NCBI GenBank assembly: GCA_002633005.1
Contig: NMRA01000362.1
Coordinates: forward strand, 303,165-365,164
Direction: 5' to 3'
Origin: Phoronis australis
Lineage: Eukaryota > Phoronida > Phoronidae
Length of the DNA: 62,000 bases
Below are positions 49,601-60,969 of this stretch, piece after piece. Position numbers and translations under genes: made by a program. The notes beneath the pieces are model-generated. The model saw only the letters and a program-made list of their open reading frames with translations. It searched no databases and was not told where the DNA came from. How positions within the stretch are numbered: position 1 is the stretch's first letter; every line of letters begins with the position of its first letter.

Positions 49601-51023
49601 ACTATGCCCATAACTACCTATTTCATGATGCTCGCCGTTTATGAAAGTAACCCTGGGATTTCTTTGCGCTACCAGAAAGGTAAAATAAGTTCCATTTTCC
49701 GAACGTACGCTTTGGGGGTTTACTATCAGAAATTCCCGGTGAAATCGAAGATTAGCACCTTGACATCAGTAAGCCTAAATATGATTAGACTTGGCCTACT
49801 AGGGGACCATAAGTCGGGTGATGCATGGAAATTTCATGTACATAGGCAAAAATTGTGATATGTATATTACGAAAAAAGCACAAAGATGGTTGGGCGACGC
49901 ACCATAGGGGGTTGGGGTGCTATAACCCCCACTTTTTCAGTGCTGCACCGCGAAAGAGGTAATTTAGGAAACGTAGTCACGTGAACTGACGTGCTTGGAT
50001 TGCAGACTGCAGAAGGGAAGGGACGGATGAACGGACGAAACAGTGCGATGATGGTACGGACAGAAGAGTGCATTAATGTAAATGATTCACTACATTTTGT
50101 CTCCAATTACCTTATCCATGTCGTATCCAGTTCCAACCCCAACACCTGGTTTCTACGTCACCGGGAACCCTTTCAACCCGGCCGTTCTGCATTGGGAAGA
50201 CCTGTCTCCAGAGTTCGACATCGTCCGTTATCGCCTCCAGAGATGTTGGTCAACCTGCGTGGATGTCAAACTGGCGACTCCTTTGCAAACGTGGCATCGA
50301 CTTACGACAGTAAGCAATTTGGACGAGCAGCCTTACGAGTTCCACTTGTATTACATAGATAGTGATGGACAGGTGGTCTGGCGGAGCACAGCCAGTGTAC
50401 CAGGTATTGTGTTGTTTCGTCATTAACATGCCAATACACGCATTTTGAAACACCAAACAATACCATCTCTAGAAACTTCGGTTTTGTTTATATACGGCGA
50501 GTGACCATCCCTACTTTAATTTGCCGACTACCACGTTGTTTGAATGGAGTAGTTGGTGCAACTAGATTTGTCGTCGAAAACTTGGTTCCTTTAAGTTTAA
50601 AGTTGTCAGTTTTGACTGGTTTGAGTGGTTGTTGTTCTCCGTGCACATTCCGTGAGAACGTTTCTTGTGACAGTTGAATTTCGCATTGTGAAGGGAAACT
50701 TTTCTGCAATTTGCCCGTGCACTTTCTAAAAGCATCTATTTCGATTTCCTCTGGTTAGCGCAAAGTTTTCATAAAAAAATTTCCATCGTGGCAACTTTCG
50801 TTCTTGCAATGCCATGAAGAGCTTATATGTGGTTTTGTACTCGCACTTTCAGCGGTAATTCATAATAGTTATGCGAACTAACTTGCGATTGCGTTTTCTT
50901 TCAGTTCGCCAGTTCTCAGATGGCGCTATAATAGGCTTGACTATAGCGCTATTGGTAGCCAGTGTTCTCGCGGCGTTGCTTTTGGCTTGGCTGATTAGGA
51001 ACCCTCGACACTGCAAGGTATAG
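43603..51023 (+). CDS. Single-pass membrane protein with two FN3-like modules
   Basis: Exons: 43603-43669, 44772-44978, 46774-47148, 47987-48238, 50131-50403 and 50905-51023 (TAG). All five introns are phase 1, typical of shuffled extracellular modules, and the joined frame is 430 codons. Exon 1 is a signal peptide (MSASLFVLFFIIRLASSWA). Exons 2-3 form an unrecognised ~195-residue region with at least ten cysteines (e.g. KCPPHSEHC, PTCPAHF, LKCILQR). Exons 4 and 5 each encode an FN3-like module: one with CYGPGDCFITGLKNNTEY, the other with VLHWEDLSPEFDIVRYRL and YEFHLYYID. Exon 6 gives a ~25-residue hydrophobic helix (IIGLTIALLVASVLAALLL) and a tail of about nine residues. AATAAA occurs at 51169-51174 and 51176-51181. 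The final AAGGTATAG could also be a donor leading to a longer tail. No WSXWS motif is present. It is probably a cell-surface or cytokine-receptor-like protein of unknown ligand. Confidence 0.65.
44372..44627. mobile_element. 256-bp inverted-repeat element in receptor intron 1
   Basis: The ends are CTGGGGCCTGTTCCAAGAAA and, in inverted form, CTGGGGCCCGTTCCAACAAA. Both are followed inward by CTTAAG/CTTAGCTAAG-rich sequence. There is no ORF. It lies between receptor exons 1 and 2. Confidence 0.65.
45102..45225. repeat. Inverted tRNA-like hairpin in receptor intron 2
   Basis: Two ~58-bp arms (45102-45158 and 45168-45225) match in inverted order at about 80%, around a 9-nt centre CTTCTTGCC. Each arm contains an internal-promoter B-box-like sequence: GGTTCGATTCT on the plus strand near 45194 and GGTTCAATTCC on the minus strand near 45124-45134. 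TCTAGTGGCAAGAAGACT on the minus strand resembles a tRNA A box. It is a tRNA-derived palindrome or SINE head and not a canonical tRNA gene. Confidence 0.55.
45749..45845. repeat. CAT/ACC-rich trinucleotide repeat
   Basis: Imperfect CATCAT, ACCACC and GTCATC trinucleotides form a simple-sequence tract within receptor intron 2. Open frames here are repeat artefacts. Confidence 0.8.
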
Positions 51024-51189
51024 CGAAATACCACAGCGATCTATATTTCAAAAAGTGTGAATCCCCCATTCTCAATATGAAGGTTTTTGGGGTTAGTTTT
51101 TTTTTCAATCTAACGGTCAAGATAAAGCCTTCCCTCGGGTTCTTTTATCAGTAGTTTTCAAAGCCAAAAATAAAAAATAAAGTAAAGAG

Positions 51190-52439
51190 AATTTGTACAG
51201 CGTTAAAGGTTATGTAGAATGAAGAAAAATGTCCATATTTGGCCACTTTTGGAACGCCATATCTCAAAAATGTGTGATTGGGTTCACATGGAACCTTCTC
51301 ATAGTGGCCTTATGCAGTTTTCTCCATAGCTGTTAATAATTGCTCCATGGAAGGTTATCAGTGAATAGTGAAAAAATTCAAAAGTTGCATGAGACGAAAA
51401 CAAAAGGACAGTTTAGACATGTGTAACAGCATTTAGAATATTTATGTAAAATGAAATTTGGCCATGTTATTGTTACTGATGTTGTGTTGACAATGTACCG
51501 TTTTTGATAATTTTTACTACAAGTAACGTAGAAAATATATCTGAAACTAAATAAGGCGATCCAGATCCTCCCAAGGATACTATTGTTTCATGAAATGTAG
51601 AATATAAATCGGTAAATAAAACAACAAGAATGGATCAACTGAAATTTGAAATTTTCGGATGTAATAACTTCAGTTGATCCATTCTTGTTGTTTTATTTAC
51701 TACAAGTACAAATGCATGGTTAGTAACTCAATAGATGGCAGATTCTAAAATCAAATTTTGCTCTTCTTGCATAAAACATGTGCTTTTATTAAGTTAAACT
51801 CTAGACCTACAGTTCTGTAGTTATTTGGCTAAGTGCACAGACCCGTCGATAAGGTTCTACGCAATACTTTAGGGGGATTTAGGAGCTTATTTTAGAAGTC
51901 TAAAATGTTGAAATTTGTCCAAAGTGGATCATTTTGTCACCATATTGGAAGCCGTCATACAAAAATGGAAAGTAATAAATTATTACCTAGTTTGTCCAAT
52001 TTGACCGATATATCCGTCTTGACACTTTTTGTGAACTACAGCGCAAGTGTTCAAAACGGTAATCAGGACAAAGTGGACATCTTGAGCCAAAATGTACATA
52101 ATGATTCAAAATGGATACCACGAGTTAAAAACCAACATAATGGGTTAGAGCAGACGTCTGTAACAAAGTATTGTCCGCGTGCGGAAAGCCGCTGTTGGGT
52201 AGGTCTTCGGTTAAGATGAATTTCAGATCTTACTCCGAAGAAATATGAAAATCGTGGAAGGCAGGAAAGACACTGCTCAGTCGCTAATAAGAACATGCAA
52301 GTCACTTCCAAAAACGTACCTATAGTCTGTAGAATACGCCTTGATTCATCTCAGCCTGTCCAAATAACGTTTACCACTATACACAACCGTTCTTTTGCGC
52401 TTATTTTGTAGTACCTTAGGCCAACTTTTTGGTCTCAAT
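51190..52439. other. Downstream of the receptor gene, no gene recognised
   Basis: AT-rich sequence with a strong fold-back at 51612-51700. An open frame at 51905-52219 has no recognisable domain. Confidence 0.45.
51612..51700. repeat. Perfect 32-bp inverted repeat (fold-back)
   Basis: The 32 bases at 51612-51643 (starting GTAAATAAAACAACAAGAAT) are exactly reverse-complemented at 51669-51700. The loop is 25 nt. Any transcript through here would form a long perfect hairpin. Confidence 0.95.
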
Positions 52440-52765
52440 CAGTAGCGGATCTAGGATATCACAAGGGGGACCCAACATTTTGTCCGGCTGTAAGCATTTG
52501 CGCAAACCACGATTGTAGATGCGCATTGCACCGAATGGGGGGAGGTCGCGAGGGGGGTTTGCCCCCCTTCCCGCCCAGGAAATTTTTCTGTTTTTCTTCT
52601 AAAAATCAAGCATTTTCCTTGATTTCTGATGTATTATCCAAGAAAAAAGGGAAAAAAAACACGGAGAACGTGTCACACAGAAAAAATTGCGAGTTTGAGA
52701 GGCTCGAACTTACGACCTGGCTGAGAGGACGCGCATGCTTTACCACTACACCACCACGACTTCAC
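52440..52765. mobile_element. hAT-like end followed by a tRNA-derived sequence
   Basis: CAGTAGCGGATCTAGGATAT at 52440 resembles the CAGKGGCGGATCCAGG ends seen in the CHK cluster; I cannot place its other end. On the minus strand 52760-52692 looks tRNA-like, with an A-box-like TGTAGTGGTAAAGCATGC and B-box-like AGTTCGAGCC, so it is probably a SINE or tRNA pseudogene. Confidence 0.4.
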
Positions 52766-52969
52766 TACTAAACTTAGAGGCGAAGACAACCTTTTTCCAT
52801 GTCATTTTGAGCTAATATAAGGTTGGTTGGTTATCCTAGACATATTTTCCACTTAATTACAGCTTTTCGTAATTTTATTAATTACTCGTCCGCTACTGCA
52901 GAAGTGACGTTTTAGGAGGCAAGCATTTCGCGCCAATTTCTTTTCATATAGTCTGACTGTGAGAGCTGC

Positions 52970-53490
52970 NNNNNNNNNNNNNNNNNNNNNNNNNNNNNNN
53001 NNNNNNNNNNNNNNNNNNNNNNNNNNNNNNNNNNNNNNNNNNNNNNNNNNNNNNNNNNNNNNNNNNNNNNNNNNNNNNNNNNNNNNNNNNNNNNNNNNNN
53101 NNNNNNNNNNNNNNNNNNNNNNNNNNNNNNNNNNNNNNNNNNNNNNNNNNNNNNNNNNNNNNNNNNNNNNNNNNNNNNNNNNNNNNNNNNNNNNNNNNNN
53201 NNNNNNNNNNNNNNNNNNNNNNNNNNNNNNNNNNNNNNNNNNNNNNNNNNNNNNNNNNNNNNNNNNNNNNNNNNNNNNNNNNNNNNNNNNNNNNNNNNNN
53301 NNNNNNNNNNNNNNNNNNNNNNNNNNNNNNNNNNNNNNNNNNNNNNNNNNNNNNNNNNNNNNNNNNNNNNNNNNNNNNNNNNNNNNNNNNNNNNNNNNNN
53401 NNNNNNNNNNNNNNNNNNNNNNNNNNNNNNNNNNNNNNNNNNNNNNNNNNNNNNNNNNNNNNNNNNNNNNNNNNNNNNNNNNNNNNNNNN
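52970..53490. other. Assembly gap (521 N)
   Basis: Unknown sequence. Long open frames across it are artefacts of the N run. Confidence 1.
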
Positions 53491-54006
53491 GTATGTGAAG
53501 GAACATATCACTCGTTCGCCTGTGGCTACATCGCCTTACATTATGTTATGTAATAAGGTGACCAGCAACCTCTTGCATTGAAGTTGAGACCATTTTTGTG
53601 ACTCTTAACGCTCTCGTTTGGTCAGAGAAACTAACTTTTGATTCACAACACTTGTAGTTATAACTCTAGCACTCTGATTCGACTTGTTCCTAAGTCATAT
53701 GAGTTGTAATGTTTGAGGTTGAAAAGAACTGACAACTCGTTGGTGCTTCAGACAAAGTTGGGCGCTTAAAGTGACCTGCCGGGACAAGCCAACTTATAAA
53801 ACCAGATCTCAACCAACAGCGAATTGCCAGGTCACCTTTGAATTGACTAAAGAGTAATTCGAGAACAATTTCACAACTGTTGCAAACATTTTTTAGTCTT
53901 GCTCAGCACGACATCTGTTGGCCACGTTGATTGACATACACTGAGGAGATCAAGGGTAAGATGCAGTAGTCTGATTGGATTTCAGTGTTTGCCCAGTGGT
54001 CTCCAT

Positions 54007-54074
54007 GCTTCAGTGGCTACAGCGTTTTCACGGTTAGCAGAAGGTCCTAGGTTGGAGTCCCCGTCGGGAGCAGA
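54007..54074 (+). repeat. tRNA-derived sequence (SINE-like)
   Basis: TCAGTGGCTACAGC resembles an A box and GGTTGGAGTCC, ~32 nt later, a B box with one change. The stems are too poor for an intact tRNA, so it is taken as a SINE head or tRNA pseudogene. Confidence 0.4.
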
Positions 54075-56188
54075 AAGTTTTTCAGGCTTATATTCATTTG
54101 GTCACGTGATGTGGCCAACAGATGGCGACTAGACTTGAAATGTTTTCACGTGCGCCGTATTGAGAATGACGTTTATGTGCAATTTCACAAATGTATGTGT
54201 TCTAAAAGCTGACGTTTTTAGGATGGAGGGAGATTTAATAGCCGCATAAAAAGTTCAGGGACCCAACGCCTGTAAGCACTGCGTAAGAAAATATCTGCGT
54301 GCTGTGTAGCGATCCGGAAAATCGGTCGAACACTTGCGCAATAACTTAGAAAGGCCGGGTAACAAGAGATATATGATTCAATTTAATGAATATGGCAGCA
54401 AATAGACTTGTAAATGGACCACGAAACACAAGAATAAGCTTTCTAAAAACTACGTCACAATTTTCAGTGAAACTCTTGTTTGGTCAATGACAAAACGGCA
54501 TGTTGTGATTCAATGAGAGGCGTTCAACCGAGTGTTGGTGACAAGGGAGAAGAGCTCCTGTAAAATGTGTATACGGGATGTGCAGCTCGGACTGATTCGC
54601 TACGAACGGGTATTTTTGTCAATTAAATTTTCAACGAAAGGGTGCCTTTTCCGATTGAATCATGTACCAAAAAGACAAGTTTGTGAGTTATAGAAACAAA
54701 ATGTTGATGTTTGTGAAACCAAAGTTACGAAATGGTGACTTTTATGGAAGCTCCTTCTTTTGTGATCACTTACAAACGGGTGTGATTTTTTAATTATGTA
54801 TTTGTACTATTCGGTTAAAAATGGAGTACGCCCAGGGCTATGATCAAGCTTACTATGATGCGCCTGTTCTTTGCAACCGTAGTGGCGAAGATTATTGTAA
54901 TTTTGCGTCTCTGATTCAAGTGTTGTAGAAAATCTACATCGGATCTGTACCAGACGGAAAGAAAATCTGCTGAAGGAGAATTGAGGTCAAAAGTCACGAA
55001 GGAATGCAGCGACTGTTCAGATGCAGAACAAGGAAGGGGGATTTTGAAAAACTCTGTAAGGGATAAAGGGTTTTTTTTTCTTGCACAAAACTTTCTGAAA
55101 GCCATCTGGCACTGATAATAACATGCCTTGAAGGGGACTGACAAGCCGCTTTAATCATTCTTTGTCTCCTGGTTGAGAAATTAACTACACTTCTATCTTT
55201 TCTCTGAGATAAAAAGGTGAATTTCTGTTAATTCGTTAGCCGTTTATGTACGTGCATAACCATGCAAAGTTTTCACAGGACGATACAAACTGAGTGTGTG
55301 GATGTTGTCTTCTTTTAGTATTTGCCCATGTCAATATTTCACGAGAGTAAGGGTGTTTGTAGGTCATCCAGGAGTGTGGTCCGTGAAGTTTGTCAAATGG
55401 GAGAGTCACATTTGACGAGAAATGTTGACTAGTGCAACTGCACCAAAAATGAACACACTTCCACACACATAGGCCTAGGTGTGCGGGAGGTTGCGGCAAA
55501 ACAATAAAATTTAGCAAGGAACAACTTCCCTGTTAGAATAGATATGTCAACAAAACGTTTCCACCCTCTAAGTTATCACAAGCATGTGTTGTCAAAACGA
55601 ATAAACGAATGCCACTTGTTAATTCATCTGTTGTTTCAGAAAAACGTGAAGTTCGGGCAAGGTACTTCCGATCAACAAAGGCCGTTCTCTGGCGCCCCCT
55701 CGTGGTCGGCGTTTCATGCCAACAGAGGATTATGTGCAGAAAGTCAAATCTAACATATGATGACATAGACTAAATACATTCGTTGGCCTCTTTTAATGTT
55801 TTTCTTTCTATCGGGCATGTGGTGACCCTAACTGCCCTCGTAGTTATTAGCGAATGTTAGTTTGTTAATGATCGTCATTTCTGTGGATCACTGCCAGATT
55901 CAAGTCCCGAAGCTGTTGACTTGTTAGAGGGCACCATTGTGACGTAACGCATTTTCTTTCGGTTGAATGTTTTTTAAAGTAAAATTTGCCATATTTGGTG
56001 GTAGCAGTGAAGCACGTTAGCATTAACAGTCTCGCAGAGAGAGAGGCCACGATCGAGACAGGCCCGTGGTGGAAGTGGAGGAAGTTTCAGAAAGGTATCC
56101 TATTCATTTGTAACTTTTGGAGTAATGTAGAGCCTGCGCGATGTTGCGAGAGTGATCAGTTGCATGTAAACACGCTGTAATGCTTAGA

Positions 56189-56400
56189 GGGACATTATCG
56201 CCTTTACTGCCGGAGAACGCATCTTGGGATTCCTGCTGGATGGGATGATAGCCGTTTTGAAGTTAATAGCGTCGTGTTTTCATGATATTGATTACAACTC
56301 ACCAATTTTCGCTGTTGTCTGCCAAAGTGTAGTTGAAATCAAGCTCGGTGCCTTTAAATACTGTCTATCATCGACTGTGAATGAGCTCCGACATTAGAGA
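56189..56400 (+). repeat. Dispersed repeat, copy 1
   Basis: The stretch GGGACATTATCGCCTTTACT, a GGATGGG segment, TCGCTGTTGTCTGCC and GTTGAAATCAAG occur in the same order and spacing as in 60441-60660. There is no coding capacity. Confidence 0.65.
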
Positions 56401-57037
56401 GTTAGATTGCAGCGGTGTGGGGTTATAGGTTCGAATCCATGCCAGGTTCATCTCAGGAGGTAACTTTCCTCGCCCATAATGTACGTTTAAGCAATAGAAT
56501 GACAGTTAAGAGACTGCGGGTTCGAACACGCCGCGTGACTGATCTAAAGTTCACAACTTTTGTTTATAATATTTTGAAAGAGTCAAAATTTGATTGAATT
56601 TTTTTGGATTCTTTTGATTCATGAAGACGTGCTGTTCCCTTTCAAAGGGAACAGGCTAAACAACAGTTATGTTGTATGGCATTTAAGCTATAATAAACAG
56701 CCCGAGAAATATGCAATTTTACTAAATAAATTGCGGAAAATCTGTACATAGCTTGCCCTATGTTTTAAGACCTGTGTTGTATTGCATTGAATTAAGTACA
56801 GTTGTTGTTATTTTGTTTATTTATTCAGCTTCGATAAAGGATTTCAGCGGCATCAATATTTCTTTTACTGGTTGCATACAGGGCTCGAAATATTACTATT
56901 ATAACTAGGATTTCCGATTAATTGGTTAACTGGTTATTGGACAATTAGTAAACTGCAAGGAATTTTTGAGAGCAAGTTGGGTTTGCAGAAGCTATTCATA
57001 AAGATACACTGAGTCACAGCGTGTTGCTCAAAGGTGA

Positions 57038-60000
57038 TTATTTATGAGGATTTAAAAGGATTTTACAAGCTTGTCCCGTAAAAAGCACTCGGTAAGCCTC
57101 TTCGTACTCAGACATCGGGAAATTGTGGGAAACTATAGGACTTAGGTCTACTTTTCTTTCCACAAGAAGGCGCTCAACTTGTTCCCACGTGTGAAATATC
57201 CTTCTTCCATGGATGGTTCGTAATGTAAGCGACTTGAACACTGAAAGAGATAATCACTTATAATGCAAGTCTATGAAACTTAGTACACGGAAACTCTTAA
57301 AATTTACTTTCGATTAAGATCGTTTATAGGAATGAAGTTGGTATCAACATGCTCTTTTCTTAAGTTAGAGGTTATTTTTAGACTTGGAAAGAATCGATAA
57401 TTCGTTTTTGATTGAAATCAGGCTGAACGAGTAGGATTGCCACGAGGGGTCGTTCTATGGACCTAGTATGGTCTCCTATGGAATTGTATCGACTATCAGT
57501 GCCAGAAAGATTTTGTGACATGGCCGAGTTATAAATATGTTTGTGCATACATGTAGTGTCACGCTGTTGTACACAAAAAACCAAGGCCTAATTAACCTAA
57601 TTTCCGTGTGAAAGCTGTAGTTTAACAACTGTTTAAATCAATATAGTGCGGCAGCAACCCTTCGTAACACAAACTTCGTTGAAAAGACGACTGGACTTTT
57701 TGTTTGACAGCTTGCCTACAGACTCTCTCGGAGTGTCGAAAAAAGTCTCCTTTCTTCAGAGGAGCAGCTATGTAGCAAAACACCGAGAGACATAAAAGAC
57801 CGACAACTCTCACAAGTTCTCACGCCATCTTACAAAATTTCCAAGCACCTTGATCAAATCATCAAACCGTACACTCAGAGTAAACATTCTATCAAATCAC
57901 GTGACGTACTACGCACCTCAACTGTCCTGCCAGACTGCCAACCGATGTCACTTGATGTTGAGTCATTATTTACCAACTGAATGTACTTGTTACAGAAACC
58001 ATTGACATAGATTGTTTCGACCTGTTTAAATAAGAAACTTTAGAAAGATTTACCTTACCTATATCTTGCAGCACATTCTCCACGTGCAGCGGAGTCTTTG
58101 GAAGCCCAACCATAACTATGAAGCCCCCTTTTCTCAAATATTTAAAGCTTGAATTGACCATGATACTTGCACCACTCATCTCACATACTCGGCCAAAACC
58201 GTCTTTGTTCGTCAACTCCATGGTAACCTAAAACACACTTTTTGCCTAAAACAACGTGGCTTGCACTTTGGCGGTTTAAAGAGGTTGCCTATTGATAATT
58301 TCTTAAAAGCACATACTGCAATGTCGTTAAAAGCCTCTGTTGGCATGGAAAAGACTTTAGATTTTGTTAATACGAAATAGCGTTCCTAATCTTACGAGAT
58401 TATACAAACAAAAGGACGAGAGGTTATCTGACCATTTTGCAAAATAACTTCTGAAATTAGAAACGTAAGAACGTACGCTACTGAAACAAATTAAAGATTG
58501 TTAATACATGTATCTATAAGAAGTCTACTCAGAACTCTCACGCGTAATGAAAGAGGTGCACGCTGAATAAAAAAACGTATTCCACATTATTTGAAAACCA
58601 TTGTTACTACTCAGCAATAATTTCATTTCCACGTAGCTTGATAACAGAATTATAGACTAAATATGATTTTATCCTGTAGCTATTCCACCAGGGCTGAGTT
58701 CCGTAGACTAGTATGTTTTCTGCGAGTAAAGAGAGATCACGTAAATTTTCGCGATATCGCCATGTATTACAGCTAAAGCACCACCTTTTCTCACGAATGT
58801 CTTGGTATATATGGAACGCAGCCCCGGGTATCCGCCGGAATGTACTCTTTGATACGTTTTGACAGAGCTCACGTTCGCGGTCGTAAACAAAAGTTTTCTA
58901 GTTTTAAATTGCCAAATAAACTTATTCTAAGTCGGAGATATTTTTGAACTTCCGTTTTTGAAAATTCAGCATTTGCCCTTTTTGCTAGCGATACATTTTC
59001 ACATTGACACAACTTTACGAAACACAACTCCGCATACCTGCACCAAATCTCTTTCTAACGTGTTCACGGTTACGTCTGCTCCCATTTTCTTCGCCAGTTC
59101 AAGTTTTTTGTTGTCAATGTCTGCTGCCACAATCCTGGAGGCAATACGTGACATAAATATGTATTCTGTTAGCACACGAACTCAGGGGCTTAACTTCTGG
59201 GGGTGTTGAAGTTGATCCCCAAAAATTGTCCATTTAGTTGTACAAATGAGAGAACAAGTACAAATGAAATAATAAAATGGTGTTGAAATTGTTATGACGA
59301 AGTTTTCACTTATATTCAAACATAAGATAACCTGTTGACTTGGCTTTAAAAGGGAATTCTACCTTTTAATGCGTTTTTGGATTTTAATAATGCATTATCA
59401 ATCTTTTTAGTAGATTTTTACAAAACGATATTGAAGACCCACGCAGCGATCAAGGCAGATACGCAAGCTAAACACGAACAAACCAAACAGCGGAAGTGAA
59501 TCTCCTCCGTTGAACTAATCAGTGATCCCCATTGGATCAGTGGTTTTAACATGTTTACTTAGGAACGCAAACTTTCCGCAAAACATATACCAGCAATAGT
59601 ACTCTTAGATGACGCAAGATATTTTTGAAGGATCACAATCGCTTCAAGGGACAAACGGCACCTTTTTGAGATTATTTTGGGTAAAACGGCGTCTTGGGGT
59701 TATTGATCACGACCAGAGCTGTAACACAGCAACATCCGTTGCGTTTTGAATATTTAACATGGCCGATTTCCGACCTTGGCTTCCAGGCATTCGGTACACA
59801 CCAAATTGATAAAAAATCAGGAAAGGTGACATTCCTCTAAAATCCAACGCGTCTGCTCGTCTTAACTGTGGACAAGGTTTCGAGCGGGTTTTGGAAATTG
59901 GGAAAATAACGTTTGTGAAATTGTCTACACCTGATGAAATTGTTTGCAAGCTCATTGTTTTGAAGAGTGTTATGTGGCTATCTAAGAAGTTGCAAATTAA

Positions 60001-60969
60001 CAATTTCTTTCATAAATGTTTTTGGGGAAAGCTATTCCACTTCTTTTCCTCAGTTTTCTTCGCAGACTTCCAATGACGGTCATATTTAAGATTCTCAAAC
60101 AAAAATAAGCAAAACCTGTCACGAAAGCTACCGCGGATAGCTTGGGAAATTCAGATGTGCTTTGTTCGCTCTGACAAACACAACATGTCCATTGATTCTA
60201 GCCCGCATGTGATGCCAGATCCCGTGATGCGCAGCCTGGCCTTCAGCGGCTGGTCTCTAGGTACATGTATTTGCGACTTCGTGTTTTATAAACAAGCAAA
60301 CAAAACAACCAGTTAGCCTACCTTTCATAGGTCCATTCACTAACCGAATTTGGGGGGTTATGATCTTTGAACATATGTTACGCTCCTTGACGAGTAAAAC
60401 GAAATAGGAAATAGTTAGATGTAAGTCATTGATAATCTTTAAAGGGACATTACCGGTTTTACGACCGAAAAACGCATTTTCTGGATTATTGCCGGATGGG
60501 TTAGACTTCGTGAAGTTATTAACGTTCACTAGAGCTACCACGAAACAAAATCTCGCGTGTTTTCGTGATTACCTATCGCAACTCTCGCTGTTGTCTGCCA
60601 GACCGTCTTTTGTTGAAATCAAGGCCGGTGTCTATACCATTTTATTTAAAGCTTGAGAATCGTGTTATAGTCTTAACAGTAAACATTGAAATACATTGAA
60701 CGGGCTGAATGAGCATCAAACGTCAGATGAAAGAAAACGTTATTACATGTAGAAAAGCACTTCGAAATGTGCAAACCAACATGCGAACAGGATGAATAAA
60801 TTCGCTGAAAGCAAACACCTCTTTGCCCCCATAGCTTTAGCCATGCTGCAGGCGATCAGTCCGACCGGCCCTGCACCAATTATAAGTAGGTCTTCGGCTT
60901 CCACTTCCAACTGTTCCATAGCGTTATGTGCGACACCTGCCGGCTCCATAAGAGTTGCTTCGGACGGCG
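57038..60969 (-). CDS. Zinc-type (MDR) L-threonine 3-dehydrogenase-like enzyme, C-terminal part
   Basis: Minus-strand exons: 60969-60819, 59134-59038, 58227-58059 and 57240-57038 (TAA at 57038-57040), all with AG/GT borders and compatible phases, ~206 residues. The first exon has the Rossmann motif IIGAGPVGLIACSMAKAMGA. The next continues RIVAADIDNKKLELAKKMGA, with the acidic residue at the end of strand 2 that favours NAD over NADP. Then come VCEMSGAS, GGFIVMVGLP and a C-terminus with IHGRRIFHTW and VDLSPIVSHNF. These last blocks align with the bacterial MDR threonine dehydrogenase Tdh (IYGREMFETW, LDLSPIITHRF), which oxidises L-threonine to 2-amino-3-ketobutyrate. The N-terminal zinc-binding half lies right of the window. 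A sorbitol- or butanediol-dehydrogenase relative is the alternative. The first exon's acceptor could also be near 60988. Confidence 0.75.
60441..60660 (+). repeat. Dispersed repeat, copy 2
   Basis: Partner of 56189-56400 in the same orientation. It begins GGGACATTACCGGTTTTACG and shares the TCGCTGTTGTCTGCCA and GTTGAAATCAAG segments. It lies in a dehydrogenase intron. Confidence 0.65.

Larger units (their letters stand above)
53491..57037. other. Intergenic between receptor and dehydrogenase genes
   Basis: It contains a tRNA-derived sequence (54007-54074) and one copy of a dispersed repeat (56189-56400). The 109-codon open frame on the minus strand at 54815-55144 has no recognisable features. 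AATAAA signals on the minus strand near 56816 could end the dehydrogenase transcript. Confidence 0.45.

Noticed and set aside
52853-53511. Open frames crossing the second gap
   Set aside because: They are produced by the N run and have no real sequence support.
54815-55144. 109-codon minus-strand open frame
   Set aside because: No recognisable domain and no splice context; could be chance or a repeat remnant.
56390-56460. tRNA candidate with a GGTTCGAATCC B box
   Set aside because: No acceptable A box or acceptor stem can be formed at the right distance; at most a pseudogene fragment.
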